A stretch of DNA of 64,000 nt from an uncultured Desulfobacterium sp. (GCA_900258555.1 LT984854.1:2005300-2069299), one strand, 5' to 3'; positions 27,945 to 37,864 are shown, counted from the stretch's first letter. Translations and numbers: made by a program. Notes: a model not told the origin generated them from the sequence alone.

Positions 27945-27964
27945 ATCGGTCACAATTGACCGAT
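27945..27964. promoter_or_regulatory. Dyad upstream of the sigma54 promoter, candidate activator site
   Basis: Perfect 8-bp inverted repeat ATCGGTCA-CAAT-TGACCGAT. Its centre lies about 82 bp upstream of the -24 element and 110 bp upstream of the predicted start, the usual distance for an enhancer-binding protein. A T-run on the plus side makes it look like a terminator in that direction, but no plus-strand gene ends here. Confidence 0.6.
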
Positions 27965-28090
27965 TTTTTCAGAAAGCTTATGCTATTCTATTGAAATTCT
28001 GATTGAAATATTAACTCGCCATTAATGACCTTGTATGGTTCATTTATGACTTATATTATGTCTATTCGTCACAAACCCCTCAAATTTGAC

Positions 28091-29977
28091 CTACAGTAGT
28101 TTGTGTTTTTTCATTTTTCGATATAGTGTCTTTGGCGGGAGGCTCAAGATAGTGGAGACCTTGCCACGATGCCAGCGATTAAGGTCCAGTACATTTGATA
28201 TATATTGCCTTTCAAAGGCGTCCAGTGCCTCACGTAGGCCCATATTATTTTTTTCTGCTTCAAATAGAATTTCTGTTTGCTCAACATGCTGAGTCCCGGA
28301 GGCATCCAGAAAATCTATGAGCCCAAGCGTATTATACCGCTGCAAAACATTTTCAAGCTCACGGATATTTCCGGGCCAATCATAATTATACATGGCCTCC
28401 ATGATCTTTACGGGCAAGGTATCAATCTTTCTGGCCGCACCGAGCTTTTCAATAAAATATTCAGCCAAAAAGGGGATGTCTTCTTTTCTATCTCTTAACG
28501 GAGGAACAGATATGGGTATTATATGTACCCTGTAAAAGAAGTCTTCCCTCATGAGTCCGCTTTTTATCATTTCAGAAAGATTTCTGTTGGTTGCAACGAT
28601 AATCCTGACATCTGTCTTTTTTTCCTGATCTCCTCCAACGGGCCGATATCCACCGTCAAGGGCCCGCAGCAACCTTACCTGGTTTGCTGCAGAGAGTTCT
28701 CCCACTTCATCCAGAAAGAGTGTTCCCTCATTGGCGAGATCAAAGAAACCCTGTTTATCTTTATGAGCGCCAGTAAAAGAACCCTTTTTATGTCCAAAGA
28801 ATTCACTTTCAAACAAAGTTTCAGGGATGGCCCCGCAGTTTACGGCAACAAAAGGTTTATCTTTGCGAGCGCTCATCTGGTGGATGCTGCGGGCAATCAA
28901 CTCCTTCCCCGTCCCGGACTCACCATAAACCGCAACACCGACATTTGAAGAACTGGCCTTCATAATAAGATCATATACCTTTTGCATAGCAGGGCTCTTT
29001 CCTACAATATCGCCCAATCGGTAACGATCTTTCATTGTGGAGCGAAGGGTTATGTTCTCACGGAACAGATCATCCTTCTCCTCCTCAATTGCAATCTGCC
29101 GCAGTTTTATCTCGGTAATATCCCTGAGGGTAGCAAGTATTGCAGGGTTTCCTTCCCATGTAATCTTCTTGTCTCGCGCCTCCACCCAGAAGTCACGGCC
29201 ATCAGGGGTCAGGCATTGTGCAACAAATATGCCTTCACTAATATCCCCCTTTATCAATGCCTCGCCTTCTTTTTCAAAATATCTTTGGAGATCAGGACAG
29301 CTAAGAACATTAAGATCAAGTCCAACAGGGTTTTCAAAATTCCGGCACCCGAACATAATAGCAAAGGCATTGTTTACAAATTTGAGCTTACCGTTCTGTA
29401 TGACAATAACACCATCAGCAACATTTTCAGTAAGAATACGATATCGTTCTTCACTCGCCTCGAGTTCAGCCTCTTTTTTCTTTCGGCTTCGCAAGTCGTG
29501 AATAATTGCCAGAAATGCGGGTTTTCCGGAATGGGTGAATTTGACCCCGCTTACCTCGATAGGAACAGGCGTGCCGTCTTTGCGCACAATCACGGAATCC
29601 AATCTTACACTGCCGAACTTTTGTATTTTGGAAATGTATTCATCCTTTAGTTTGTGACGTTGCTCAGGGATGATGATATCTTCCGCATGGGTACCTACGA
29701 TTTCGTCATATGAATAACCCAACATCTGGCAATATGCCTTGTTTGTATCAATATAAACGCCATCCTCATCAATGAGTGCAATACCGTCCATCGCAGCATT
29801 AAAGACCCGCCTGTATAAACTTTCACTGTCCAAGGGTCTTTTATTGTCAGGATGACGCAATAAATTTTTATTTATTTTTATCAATTTAATCCAATTTTTA
29901 GGTTTAATCAGGTGGTAATTTTGCTGGAAGTAAGCTTCTGAGTTATAATTATATTTATTCTCAAGCACAAAGGGCAA
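28091..29977 (-). CDS. PAS-domain sigma54-dependent transcriptional activator
   Basis: 628 residues: PAS 1 (about 56-160), PAS 2 (about 176-290), AAA+ domain (325-555) with Walker A GESGTGKE at 352-359, the sigma54-contact loop GSFTGA at 399-404 (Ser in place of the usual Ala), and a C-terminal Fis-type helix-turn-helix (585-628). No receiver domain, so it probably senses a ligand through the PAS domains. No ATG lies near the N-terminus; the reading starts at TTG 29977 or GTG 29968, so the start is uncertain. It lies between the CoA-ligase and FAD/AOR operons and likely activates the latter. Confidence 0.88.
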   Translation of the reverse strand: MPFVLENKYNYNSEAYFQQNYHLIKPKNWIKLIKINKNLLRHPDNKRPLDSESLYRRVFNAAMDGIALIDEDGVYIDTNKAYCQMLGYSYDEIVGTHAEDIIIPEQRHKLKDEYISKIQKFGSVRLDSVIVRKDGTPVPIEVSGVKFTHSGKPAFLAIIHDLRSRKKKEAELEASEERYRILTENVADGVIVIQNGKLKFVNNAFAIMFGCRNFENPVGLDLNVLSCPDLQRYFEKEGEALIKGDISEGIFVAQCLTPDGRDFWVEARDKKITWEGNPAILATLRDITEIKLRQIAIEEEKDDLFRENITLRSTMKDRYRLGDIVGKSPAMQKVYDLIMKASSSNVGVAVYGESGTGKELIARSIHQMSARKDKPFVAVNCGAIPETLFESEFFGHKKGSFTGAHKDKQGFFDLANEGTLFLDEVGELSAANQVRLLRALDGGYRPVGGDQEKKTDVRIIVATNRNLSEMIKSGLMREDFFYRVHIIPISVPPLRDRKEDIPFLAEYFIEKLGAARKIDTLPVKIMEAMYNYDWPGNIRELENVLQRYNTLGLIDFLDASGTQHVEQTEILFEAEKNNMGLREALDAFERQYISNVLDLNRWHRGKVSTILSLPPKTLYRKMKKHKLL

Positions 29978-30045
29978 GGCTTATTTTTGGGTGGGAATTA
30001 AAGCCTTACTCCTCTGTGCATCTGTTTATGAATCATCTATATCAA

Positions 30046-31479
30046 TTACTTCGCCCTCAGATCAAGGATCCTCTTTGACTTGAACTCCGCCCTCGGCAAG
30101 CTACCATAGGCAACAGATTCTATCTTGGGATTGACCTGACATTTGTCAAATATCCTGGTTTGGAGAACACCTAATAGCCTTTCATGGTCATTTTCCGGAA
30201 CTTCGGGCATGATTTCTACCTCAACCACCAGGTTGATCATACCCTTTTTTCCATCCATAAGCTTTAATCTGTACTCATTTCCAAATTCATTTATGGACCT
30301 TACCGCCTCCTCGATGTTTGCCGGAAACACATTAACACCGCTGATGTGAATCATATCATCCGCCCTTCCCTGGACCCCGTTCTTGGCCATTCTGAAACTC
30401 CGTCCGCAAGGACAGTCCATGGACTGGATGTTCATAATGTCATTTAGATTAAATCTTAATATAGGCTGAGACACTGTACTGACACTGGACCAGACAATAG
30501 TGCCGTTTTCTCCGTCCGGCATAGGCTCAAAGGTCTTGGGGTTAAGTATCTCGGGAATTCCTGAATCTTCCGTAAAGTGCAGATTGGAATTTCTTCCCTG
30601 ATCCTTTGTCTCATAAACACAGGTATGGGCATGTCCGCCAAGGGCACCCACCTCCGTTGTGCCGAATCCGTCGCAGACATCACATCCCCAGAGGTTCATC
30701 AGGCGTTTTCTGGTTGCATATAACGATCCGCCAGGCTCGCCTCCGATAAGGATTTCCCTGATCGAAAGGTCTTTTGCGCTTATTCCCTTCTCCCTTATTG
30801 TCTCACCTAGATATATCATATAGGTAGGAGTGCCCAGCAGCAGTGTTGGCCTGTAGTTAAGGATATGGCCGATCCTGGCCTCAGTAGGCATAGGGGGTCC
30901 TGCAGGGATTGCGGGGATTTTCATCAGTTCAAGACCCTTTAAGTGCGCCCATGCAAACATGTGGGTGATAAATGGGGCGCAGAACATCGCGAGATCCCCT
31001 CTTCTAAAACCGCTCATATACATATGCCTTGCCGCCTGCCAGGCCTGGGTTACTCGATCAAAGCTTGTGTATCTGCATGGAACAGGGGCGCCTGTCGAGC
31101 CTGTTGTCCACCAGATGGTCCATCCGTCCTGTTTCCAGTAGTGGTCATCAAGACAAGAAAAATCCCCCCATGGAGGACAAGCAGCAATACTCCTTCTGAG
31201 ATCCTCCTTATCTGTTACTGGGATTTTATGCAGGTCATCAATAGATTTTATGTCCTTCGGCGTCAGCCCTGCCTCTTTATATTTCTTGCTGTAGAAAGGG
31301 CTATACTCATAAATGTATCTGAAGGCCACCTCTAGTTTTTCACTCTGGATCTCTTTTATCTTATCAAGACCAGCCTTTTCTATCTCCGGGGCCCAGCAAT
31401 CATCCGTCGCCGGCTCATCTAAATGGGGCGTCCATTTTCTAATGACGTCCATAAACATTTTTCTTGTATCTTGTGACAT
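30046..31479 (-). CDS. Phenylacetate--CoA ligase-like AMP-forming ligase
   Basis: PaaK-type acyl/aryl-CoA ligase of 477 residues activating a carboxylic acid with ATP and CoA. The P-loop reads TTGSTGAPVPCRYT, the adenylate motif GFGTTEVGALGGHAH, and the C-terminal domain GRADDMIHISGVNVFPANIEE. ATG 31479 lies 8 nt from AAGGAG; the ATG at 31485 is only 2 nt from it. A short cysteine/histidine segment (HTCVYETK and PCGRSF) is typical of this branch. As last gene after the Mo-hydroxylase set it suggests an aromatic or similar acid as substrate. Confidence 0.85.
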   Translation of the reverse strand: MSQDTRKMFMDVIRKWTPHLDEPATDDCWAPEIEKAGLDKIKEIQSEKLEVAFRYIYEYSPFYSKKYKEAGLTPKDIKSIDDLHKIPVTDKEDLRRSIAACPPWGDFSCLDDHYWKQDGWTIWWTTGSTGAPVPCRYTSFDRVTQAWQAARHMYMSGFRRGDLAMFCAPFITHMFAWAHLKGLELMKIPAIPAGPPMPTEARIGHILNYRPTLLLGTPTYMIYLGETIREKGISAKDLSIREILIGGEPGGSLYATRKRLMNLWGCDVCDGFGTTEVGALGGHAHTCVYETKDQGRNSNLHFTEDSGIPEILNPKTFEPMPDGENGTIVWSSVSTVSQPILRFNLNDIMNIQSMDCPCGRSFRMAKNGVQGRADDMIHISGVNVFPANIEEAVRSINEFGNEYRLKLMDGKKGMINLVVEVEIMPEVPENDHERLLGVLQTRIFDKCQVNPKIESVAYGSLPRAEFKSKRILDLRAK

Positions 31480-31519
31480 AACCATGACTCCTTATTAATG
31501 ACTTTTTTTCTTTGGGCCG

Positions 31520-32254
31520 TTAAATGGCCCTTATCTGACCACAATCCTCACAATCATGATGCTTTTTCAATTTCATCTCTGTAAATGTTGAGCTGAGTCC
31601 GTCGTAGACCAGCAACCTGTCAGTCAATAATCTCCCGATACCAACCAGATATTTGATCACCTCCGCAGCCTGAATAGAACCTATGACCGCAGGTGCCACC
31701 CCAATAACGGGGAATTTTATCGCTTCCGCACCTTTTTTATACAAACATCGAAGGCAGGCGGATTTTCCAGGGATCATGGTCATTGCCCTTCCTTCAAAGC
31801 CATAGACGCCCCCATGAAAAAATGGCAGACTTTTCTGGAGCGCAATCCTATTCAGCAGATACCTGGTTGGAAAGTTATCCAGGGCATCAACTATCAGATC
31901 GCACCCAGCAGTCAGTTCAGAAACATTTTCTTCTTTTATCTCCTCAGCTAAGGCCTCAATAACGACTTCGTAATTAAGGCTATTGAGCCTCTCTTTGGCA
32001 GATACGGCCTTCATTCTGCCCAAGTCTGAATCCCCATGCAGAACCTGTCGATTAAGATTGCTGAGTTCAACCTTGTCTCGATCAACAATACGGATTCTGC
32101 CAACGCCTGCAGCGGCAAGATAGATCGCAGCAGGCGATCCTAATCCACCGGCTCCCGCAATAAACACCGATGCACTTTTTAGTTTTCTCTGTCCTTCCTC
32201 GCCAAATCCTCCAATCATGACTTGGCGCTCATATCTTTCACCGGTCATCAACAT
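31520..32254 (-). CDS. moeB: MoeB/ThiF/HesA-family adenylyltransferase
   Basis: 244 residues. E1-like enzyme that adenylates the C-terminal glycine of MoaD-type carriers. ATP-binding GAGGLGSPAAIYLAAAG, the SNLNRQVLH arginine motif, and two zinc CxxC pairs (CLRC and CEDC) are present. Its ATG abuts the stop of the MoaD-like gene, so the two are surely co-translated and act together in molybdopterin sulfuration for the Mo-hydroxylase encoded upstream. Confidence 0.9.
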   Translation of the reverse strand: MLMTGERYERQVMIGGFGEEGQRKLKSASVFIAGAGGLGSPAAIYLAAAGVGRIRIVDRDKVELSNLNRQVLHGDSDLGRMKAVSAKERLNSLNYEVVIEALAEEIKEENVSELTAGCDLIVDALDNFPTRYLLNRIALQKSLPFFHGGVYGFEGRAMTMIPGKSACLRCLYKKGAEAIKFPVIGVAPAVIGSIQAAEVIKYLVGIGRLLTDRLLVYDGLSSTFTEMKLKKHHDCEDCGQIRAI

Positions 32255-32536
32255 TTAACCGCCGCCTGAGGGGGTCATGATATCTATCGTGTCACCGGAT
32301 CCGAGCACAGAGTGGAGTGTCGCAGCCTCGCCGTTGACAAAGACTATAATAGTATCCTCTAACGGCCGTCCAAGCCAGGGTATGGCCTTGAATATATCTA
32401 TTACCCTGCTCCCTTGTTCCAACTCTAAGGCAATCGGCTCCCCCATACTCCTGGAAAGACGCACATCCTCCGGCAGGCTGGCGCTGATTACATCGTATGA
32501 CCTGATCTTGATTTCTATTGTGGAACTCATTACCAC
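32255..32536 (-). CDS. moaD: MoaD-like sulfur carrier (Mo-hydroxylase operon)
   Basis: 93-residue ubiquitin-like carrier ending in the reactive Gly-Gly (TPSGGG). LRPSQGM-type core is replaced by AIPWLGRPLEDTIIVFVNGEAA. Start is GTG at 32536 (5 nt after AAGGAG) or ATG at 32530 (11 nt). The partner adenylyltransferase follows directly. Differs clearly from the MoaD-like protein at 20.3 kb, so the island carries two dedicated carriers, one per metal-pterin operon. Confidence 0.85.
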   Translation of the reverse strand: MVMSSTIEIKIRSYDVISASLPEDVRLSRSMGEPIALELEQGSRVIDIFKAIPWLGRPLEDTIIVFVNGEAATLHSVLGSGDTIDIMTPSGGG

Positions 32537-32548
32537 CCAAACTCCTTA

Positions 32549-33574
32549 CTACTTTCCAAAGGAACACCGGGGGTAATTACATTCCGGGCAGTCACGACAG
32601 AGACCACCGTGGCCAAGAGAGGCCAGTTCCCGTCTGCCAATGTGTTCGCCGGACAGTACGCGAGGCAACACCAGATCCAATACGGTAGTACGGTGGTGGA
32701 GGCCGCAGGCGGGCATTCCCAAAAGCGGCACATCATCAAAGTAGGCGGCAAGAAACATGGCGCCTGGTAATACTGCAGCGCCATAATATACCTCTGTTGC
32801 CCCAGCCATTCTGATACCCTGACGAGTCACATCATCCGGGTCAACACTCATACCCCCGCTTACAATCAGAAGATCACAACCTCTCTTAAGATTGGAAGAT
32901 ATTACATTAGCGATTGCTTCTGCATCATCAGGGGCATAGTCAATGTTGATCACCTCTGAGCCAAGGGCATTAAGCTTTTGACTAAGTATAGGGGCAAAGC
33001 CATCTTCAATCAGACCGTGATAGACTTCACTTCCAGTGATAACCAGCCCCGCCTTGGCATGGCGCATGGCCTTGACCTTCAATACCCCCCCATTTTTCGA
33101 TGCAATAGCCGCAGCATCTTCGATTGGCGCCCTCTTCATTATAAGTGGTATAGCGCGGGTTGCAGCAACCTGCTCACCCTTTTTTACATGGGTGTTATTG
33201 TGCAGCGAGGCGCACATTACTTCCTCAACCATATTGAATTCAGCTAGGGTATCAATATCAACACAAAAGATGCCGTCTCTGTCCGCTAATAATTTTATTT
33301 TGCCTTCTCTTGGATCATCGTCCCATGCAATACCTTCTCCTGAAAGCGAGCTGGCCAGTATAGAGGCTGCCTCGTTTTCGTGGATCTCATCCTCCTCAAG
33401 ATCTATTAAATATAAATGATTTTTTCCAAGACGCTGTAAGTGGCATATATCTTCATTACAAACCACATGCCCCTTTCGAAATGCAGTGCCCTTGAACTCA
33501 CCCGCCCGTATCTCTGTAATGTCATGCGCTAGTGCAGTTCCTACAGCATCTTTTAACTTTATTGTCTTTCTCAT
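32549..33574 (-). CDS. Molybdopterin-binding (MoeA/MoCF-like) protein with C-terminal Cys motif
   Basis: 341 residues from ATG 33574 (GAAGGA ribosome site; the longer frame from 33622 lacks one). The MoCF-type domain shows LLIVSGGMSVDPDDVTRQGI and GAAVLPGAMFLAAYF. The C-terminus carries a cysteine cluster CRDCPECNYPRC that could bind zinc or an Fe-S cluster. This family often accompanies xanthine-dehydrogenase-type operons and is thought to help insert or mature the pterin cofactor; the exact step is not established. Confidence 0.78.
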   Translation of the reverse strand: MRKTIKLKDAVGTALAHDITEIRAGEFKGTAFRKGHVVCNEDICHLQRLGKNHLYLIDLEEDEIHENEAASILASSLSGEGIAWDDDPREGKIKLLADRDGIFCVDIDTLAEFNMVEEVMCASLHNNTHVKKGEQVAATRAIPLIMKRAPIEDAAAIASKNGGVLKVKAMRHAKAGLVITGSEVYHGLIEDGFAPILSQKLNALGSEVINIDYAPDDAEAIANVISSNLKRGCDLLIVSGGMSVDPDDVTRQGIRMAGATEVYYGAAVLPGAMFLAAYFDDVPLLGMPACGLHHRTTVLDLVLPRVLSGEHIGRRELASLGHGGLCRDCPECNYPRCSFGK

Positions 33575-33706
33575 GATATTCGGTCCTTCATCAAAACCTA
33601 CAGCAGTCACCCTATATAACAATTTTTTGGAAGGTTAATGATGAGAGGTGTTTGTTTTTGGGGGCGTCTTCAGTGTCAACTGCCTAACGCCCCCTATTTG
33701 CAAATA

Positions 33707-36073
33707 CTACTTCCCTTCTTTTTCCTTTAATGCCCTCAGAATCTTCTCTGGGGTAATGGGAAGAGACTTGATGGACACGCCAACAGCGTCATAGATGGCA
33801 TTGGCTATAGCAGGCGCTGTGGGTATGGTAAGGCCCTCGCCCGCTTCCTTCCCTCCAAATGGGCCATGGATATCATCGGTGTCTATAACGATGGAATCCA
33901 CCGGCGGCATATCCAGGGCGGAAAGGATCTTGTAGTCCTGGAAGTTGGCGTTAATCATATAACCCTTATCATCAAACTTACATATCTCGGTAAGGGCATA
34001 ACCGAGCGCCATATGAATAGATCCTTCGAGCTGACCCTCAACGGCCAGTGGGTTCAAGGCTATGCCGCAGTCATGGGCGGTAGCCGAATTGAGCACACTC
34101 ACCTGCCCGGTTTCCTTGTCCACCTTTACCTCCAAGACCTGTGAACCAAAGCTCCAGGTTGGAGACACAACCGTACCCTCTTGTAAGTGTGAAGACGGGG
34201 TGAAAATGCCTCTACCAAGGACAGGGGCACCCTTGTTGGCGTTCTGGTGCGCCATCGCGGCCTCGGCGATTGTCATACTTTCACCGGTCCTAACTATAAA
34301 GATATTTCCATCCTTGATATCAAATGCATCCTGAACCTTGAGCCCCAGTTTGGCACCAGCGGCGATAAAGAGCTGACGTCTGGCGTCTTCAGCAGCGGCC
34401 TTTGCCGCGTTACCCGCCATCATGGTCGTCCTGCTGCTGAATGCACCGGTGTCTCCTGTTACGATGCCGGTGTCATCGGACTTGATTGTAACAGCGTCAA
34501 GGCCTACACCCAAGACCTCTGCTACGATCATGGAGATAACAGTATCGCAGCCCTGCCCTATTTCAGCCATCAGGGTGAATATGTGGACAGTGCCGTCCTG
34601 ATTGACCCTGACCCAACACTCAGCATATGGACGCTTGGTGTTGAAGTAGTTATATAGAGCGCCGCAGAAAAAGCCATAAGACCCTATACCCAAACCGTGT
34701 CCGTCAGGCAACTTACCGTATTTTTCCCTCCAGTTCATTCTTTCGGCAGATCCTGCAATAGCCTCCTGCAAACCGCAACTTGAGACGTGACATATATTGG
34801 GGATCTTTACATCTCCCGGCTGAGTAGCATTCATAATCCTCATGGCCGCGGGATCAACACCGATCTGTTTTGCGATAAGGTCAATCATGTGATCAAGGGC
34901 GAATACCGGTTGCATAGCACCGTGGCCCCTCATGGCCCCTGTAACAGGCAGGTTGGTATATACGTGCCTGCCGTTATATCTGTAGTTGGGAATCCTGTAC
35001 GGCAGTGTGCCAAGGATACCGGTAATCATGGTTGTTGTAACATTGTAGCTGTGGTGAGCCCCGCCATCGAGGGTGGTGCTGAACTCTACAGCATGAATCT
35101 TACCGTCTTTCTTGACACCGACCTTCACGTCCATTTTCATGGATGTCTTCTGGCGGCTGTTGACAAAGGTCTCTCTCCTGGTGTATGCGATCCTAACAGG
35201 CTTTCCGGTCACCTTGGAAAGAAGGGCTGAGCAGAATGCGTCGCCCATCAATTCAAGCTTGCACCCGAACCCGCCGCCGGTAAATGTCCTGATTATCCTG
35301 ATGTCGCCCTCTTTCATGCCAAGGGCCATAGCAAGCAGGCACTGAACAAAGTATGCAGACTGGGTGGAGGTATAAACAGTCAGTTTGCCTGTTGAATCAA
35401 ATATGGAGACGCTTGCCAGGTTCTCCATTGGCACATGCTGTACAACCTGTGTCTTAAAGGTATCAGACATTACAAAATCGCATTTATCCCAGGCAGTATC
35501 AACATTTCCCACCTCAATGCGGCGGTTAACGCTGATGTTATTCTTGATGCCTTCATGGATTTCAGGGGCGCCGTCCTTAACCGCATCTTCAGGAGTCAAA
35601 AGAGCGGGCAAAACATCATATTTTACATCAATCAGGTCAAGTGCTTCAATTGCGGTGTCTTCATCAATGGCTGCAACGGCCGCGACCTCGTCACCCACAT
35701 AGCGCACCTTATCTAAGGCGAGACCTTGCTCGTCCATTGTCTCTTCACGGAGACGCCACAAGCCGTATCTTGCGCCAATAGTGTCTTTGCCTGTAACCAC
35801 TGCCTTTACGCCGGGCAGTTTCTCAGCCTTGCTGGTATCAATGCTTATAATTTTAGCATGGGCATACGGGCTTCTCAGTATCTTCCCATAGAGCATGCCG
35901 GGGAATTTCATGTCAGCAGCATACCTTGCCTCACCCGTAACCTTATTTTTGCTTTCTATCCTAGGAACGCGTGTGCCTATTACAGAAAACTCCTTTTTCA
36001 GAACCTCCCTGTTTCTTAACCAGAAACCCGCTGCAGGAGATAACTTTCTATCTACTTGTTGTGCTTGAGTCAT
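33707..36073 (-). CDS. Molybdenum hydroxylase large (Mo-pterin) subunit
   Basis: 788-residue catalytic subunit of the xanthine dehydrogenase family. Seen: GTRVPRIESKNKVTGEARYAAD at the start of the domain; GGGFGCKLELM (Q-loop region); MRGHGAMQPVFAL; and the catalytic glutamate segment GGKEAGEGLTIP near the C-terminus. It lacks the AYxCSFR motif of form I CO dehydrogenases. Substrate unknown: the enzyme hydroxylates an electron-poor carbon, for example of an N-heterocycle or aldehyde. It lies 26 nt after the FAD subunit. Confidence 0.9.
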   Translation of the reverse strand: MTQAQQVDRKLSPAAGFWLRNREVLKKEFSVIGTRVPRIESKNKVTGEARYAADMKFPGMLYGKILRSPYAHAKIISIDTSKAEKLPGVKAVVTGKDTIGARYGLWRLREETMDEQGLALDKVRYVGDEVAAVAAIDEDTAIEALDLIDVKYDVLPALLTPEDAVKDGAPEIHEGIKNNISVNRRIEVGNVDTAWDKCDFVMSDTFKTQVVQHVPMENLASVSIFDSTGKLTVYTSTQSAYFVQCLLAMALGMKEGDIRIIRTFTGGGFGCKLELMGDAFCSALLSKVTGKPVRIAYTRRETFVNSRQKTSMKMDVKVGVKKDGKIHAVEFSTTLDGGAHHSYNVTTTMITGILGTLPYRIPNYRYNGRHVYTNLPVTGAMRGHGAMQPVFALDHMIDLIAKQIGVDPAAMRIMNATQPGDVKIPNICHVSSCGLQEAIAGSAERMNWREKYGKLPDGHGLGIGSYGFFCGALYNYFNTKRPYAECWVRVNQDGTVHIFTLMAEIGQGCDTVISMIVAEVLGVGLDAVTIKSDDTGIVTGDTGAFSSRTTMMAGNAAKAAAEDARRQLFIAAGAKLGLKVQDAFDIKDGNIFIVRTGESMTIAEAAMAHQNANKGAPVLGRGIFTPSSHLQEGTVVSPTWSFGSQVLEVKVDKETGQVSVLNSATAHDCGIALNPLAVEGQLEGSIHMALGYALTEICKFDDKGYMINANFQDYKILSALDMPPVDSIVIDTDDIHGPFGGKEAGEGLTIPTAPAIANAIYDAVGVSIKSLPITPEKILRALKEKEGK

Positions 36074-36099
36074 TTTATCCTCCCTTCGTGCAATACAGG

Positions 36100-36963
36100 C
36101 TATTTAGCTTGTTCCATGGCTTGTTTTATTGCTCGTTTCGTATACACCTTGACTATCTCCGTCCGGTAGAAAGCCGAACCTCTGACATCATCAATGGGCT
36201 TTGCTTCCTGTGAGGCAATCTTTCCTGCTTCTTCCAAAAGGGCGTCGTCAATCTTCTTGCCCTTGACCACAGCCTCAGCCTTCTTCGCCCGGATAGGTGT
36301 AGGGGCAACGGCGCCGAGCGTTATCTTTATATCCTTGCACGAATCGCCTTCCCTGGTAACAACCACTCCCACTCCAACGATAGCCAAGTCAACAGAAACA
36401 CGGGACATCTTTAGATAGGCGCCTGCGGTTTTCGCCGGTTGGTTGGGCACCTGGATTTCAACCAGGAGTTCCCCTTTGCCAAGAACTGTCTTTCCAGGTC
36501 CTGTAAAGAAGTCCTCAAGTGCTACTACCCTCTCTCCCTTTGGACCGGCGATTTTGGCCTTGGCCCCGAGACAAATCAAGATGGGTGCGGTGTCTGCTGA
36601 TGGGGCTGCATTACACAGGTTGCCACCTATTGTCCCCATATTACGGATCTGGACTGTGGCCATTTTCATGGGCACTTCTGCCAGACAGGGAAATTTCTCC
36701 TTAACGACCGCGGAATTTGCAAGGTCAGTAAGTGTAGTCAAGGCTCCGATCTTGATTCCATCGGCATCTGCCTTGATGTAGCTTAAATCGCTGATTGCCC
36801 TGAGACCGATCAGGTATTCGGGTCTGATTTTTCTTTCCTTCATAACATTCAGGACATCTGTTCCGCCTGCCATAACCTTGGCCTTATCCCCGTGTTGAGC
36901 CAAGAGTGAACAGGCCTCTTGGACAGTCTTAGGACCCAAATATTCAAATTTTGGAAGCCTCAT
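36100..36963 (-). CDS. Molybdenum hydroxylase FAD subunit
   Basis: 287-residue FAD_binding_5/CO_deh_flav_C subunit. FAD motifs AGGTDVLNVMKER and TIGGNLCNAAPSADTAP are intact. ATG 36963 overlaps the stop of the 2Fe-2S gene (ATGA), typical of coupled translation. The extra [4Fe-4S]-binding loop of 4-hydroxybenzoyl-CoA reductase HcrB, which should bring four more cysteines in the first 160 residues, is absent, so this is not a dearomatising HcrABC enzyme. Confidence 0.9.
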   Translation of the reverse strand: MRLPKFEYLGPKTVQEACSLLAQHGDKAKVMAGGTDVLNVMKERKIRPEYLIGLRAISDLSYIKADADGIKIGALTTLTDLANSAVVKEKFPCLAEVPMKMATVQIRNMGTIGGNLCNAAPSADTAPILICLGAKAKIAGPKGERVVALEDFFTGPGKTVLGKGELLVEIQVPNQPAKTAGAYLKMSRVSVDLAIVGVGVVVTREGDSCKDIKITLGAVAPTPIRAKKAEAVVKGKKIDDALLEEAGKIASQEAKPIDDVRGSAFYRTEIVKVYTKRAIKQAMEQAK

Positions 36964-37430
36964 TTTTTCCCTCCTTCCGCAAGAGCCAATATAGCCTCGA
37001 CAATCTTTGTATACCCTGTGCAGCGGCAAATATTGCCGGCAATGCCCATTCTCACATCATGCTCAGTAGGCTTGGGGTTTTGTTCCAGTAATGCAGTGGC
37101 TGACATAACCATGCCGGGAGTGCAATATCCGCACTGGATGGCTCCATGATCCACAAAGGCCTGTTGAACAGGGCTCAGTTTGCCATTCTTGGCCTCTCCT
37201 TCAATTGTACGGATTTCCCTCCCCTCAGCCTCAACGGCCAGGGTAAGGCATGATGTCACGGTCTTTCCGTCCATTATAACCGTGCAACTGCCGCAATCTC
37301 CTTGTTTACATGCCTCCTTGGTTCCGATCAGGTCGAGCTCTTCACGCAATACTTCTGCAAGAGTACGGTAAGGATGAATGGCTACTTCGTAAGGTTCGCC
37401 ATTAACCTTTAGATGAATCAAGCGCTTCAC
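36960..37430 (-). CDS. Molybdenum hydroxylase 2Fe-2S subunit
   Basis: 156 residues binding two [2Fe-2S] clusters. The plant-type cluster uses C41, C46, C49 and C61 (CKQGDCGSC). The second uses CGYC and CRCTGY in the C-terminal half. The start is GTG at 37430, 9 nt after AAGGAGG. It heads the operon and follows the MarR-type promoter/operator at 37536-37585 by about 120 nt. Confidence 0.92.
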   Translation of the reverse strand: MKRLIHLKVNGEPYEVAIHPYRTLAEVLREELDLIGTKEACKQGDCGSCTVIMDGKTVTSCLTLAVEAEGREIRTIEGEAKNGKLSPVQQAFVDHGAIQCGYCTPGMVMSATALLEQNPKPTEHDVRMGIAGNICRCTGYTKIVEAILALAEGGKK

Positions 37431-37535
37431 AGTGATGTACCTCCTTAAAGTTTTTATTCATTATCAAACCACTTAACGAAGTGAAAAAAGACACTCCCTT
37501 CATCACTTCAACAATTAAAAAGTTCTTGCCACCGT

Positions 37536-37585
37536 AATTTGTTTACATGCGAACATTCGGTAGCAGACAAATTATAATATGTCAA
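37536..37585 (-). promoter_or_regulatory. Promoter/operator unit A, Mo-hydroxylase operon (MarR site)
   Basis: Minus strand: -35 TTGACA (37585-37580), 17-bp spacer, then TACCGA (37562-37557) inside a dyad with arms AATTTGTTTACATGCGAA and AATTTGTCTGCTACCGAA (37536-37573, 13/19 matching). The spacer-plus-box word TGTCTGCTASCGAATGTT recurs in units B and C. Transcription would start about 120 nt before the 2Fe-2S gene. Confidence 0.75.
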
Positions 37586-37864
37586 GGGGAAAAAATACCT
37601 GGAATCATAATAAATCCCCTAACTTATCAATATTATTAAATTAAAATAATTTCACCTCGTTCGACACAATCTCTTGTGTCTGGAAATTTATTCCAGAACC
37701 GGGCCGCGGACATTCTGTTTCACCATTAAACCAGGAAAACAAGAAGCAGCAATCTATAGAGGCAGTGTCAAACCTGTGAAATATCTGTAACAGGAGGGGT
37801 ATATCAGGGCGCCGCCCGATAACAAAACAATCAGGCGGCGGCTCCTAAGATTAAACTTCAATTA
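37586..37864. other. Remaining gap downstream of the DUF1329 gene
   Basis: AT-rich. Two abutting hairpins lie at 37663-37680 (GACACAA-TCTC-TTGTGTC) and 37680-37696 (CTGGAA-ATTTA-TTCCAG). A 9-bp hairpin with one wobble pair lies at 37812-37838 (CCGCCCGAT with ATCAGGCGG), close behind the DUF1329 stop; no T-tract follows it on the minus strand. No small gene recognised. Confidence 0.5.

Noticed and set aside
27945-27964. Rho-independent terminator on the plus strand
   Set aside because: Stem and T-run fit, but no plus-strand gene precedes it; the position relative to the sigma54 promoter favours an activator site.
33707-37430. 4-hydroxybenzoyl-CoA reductase (HcrABC)
   Set aside because: The FAD subunit lacks the extra [4Fe-4S] loop cysteines of HcrB, and the neighbours give no sign of phenol-type CoA-ester reduction.
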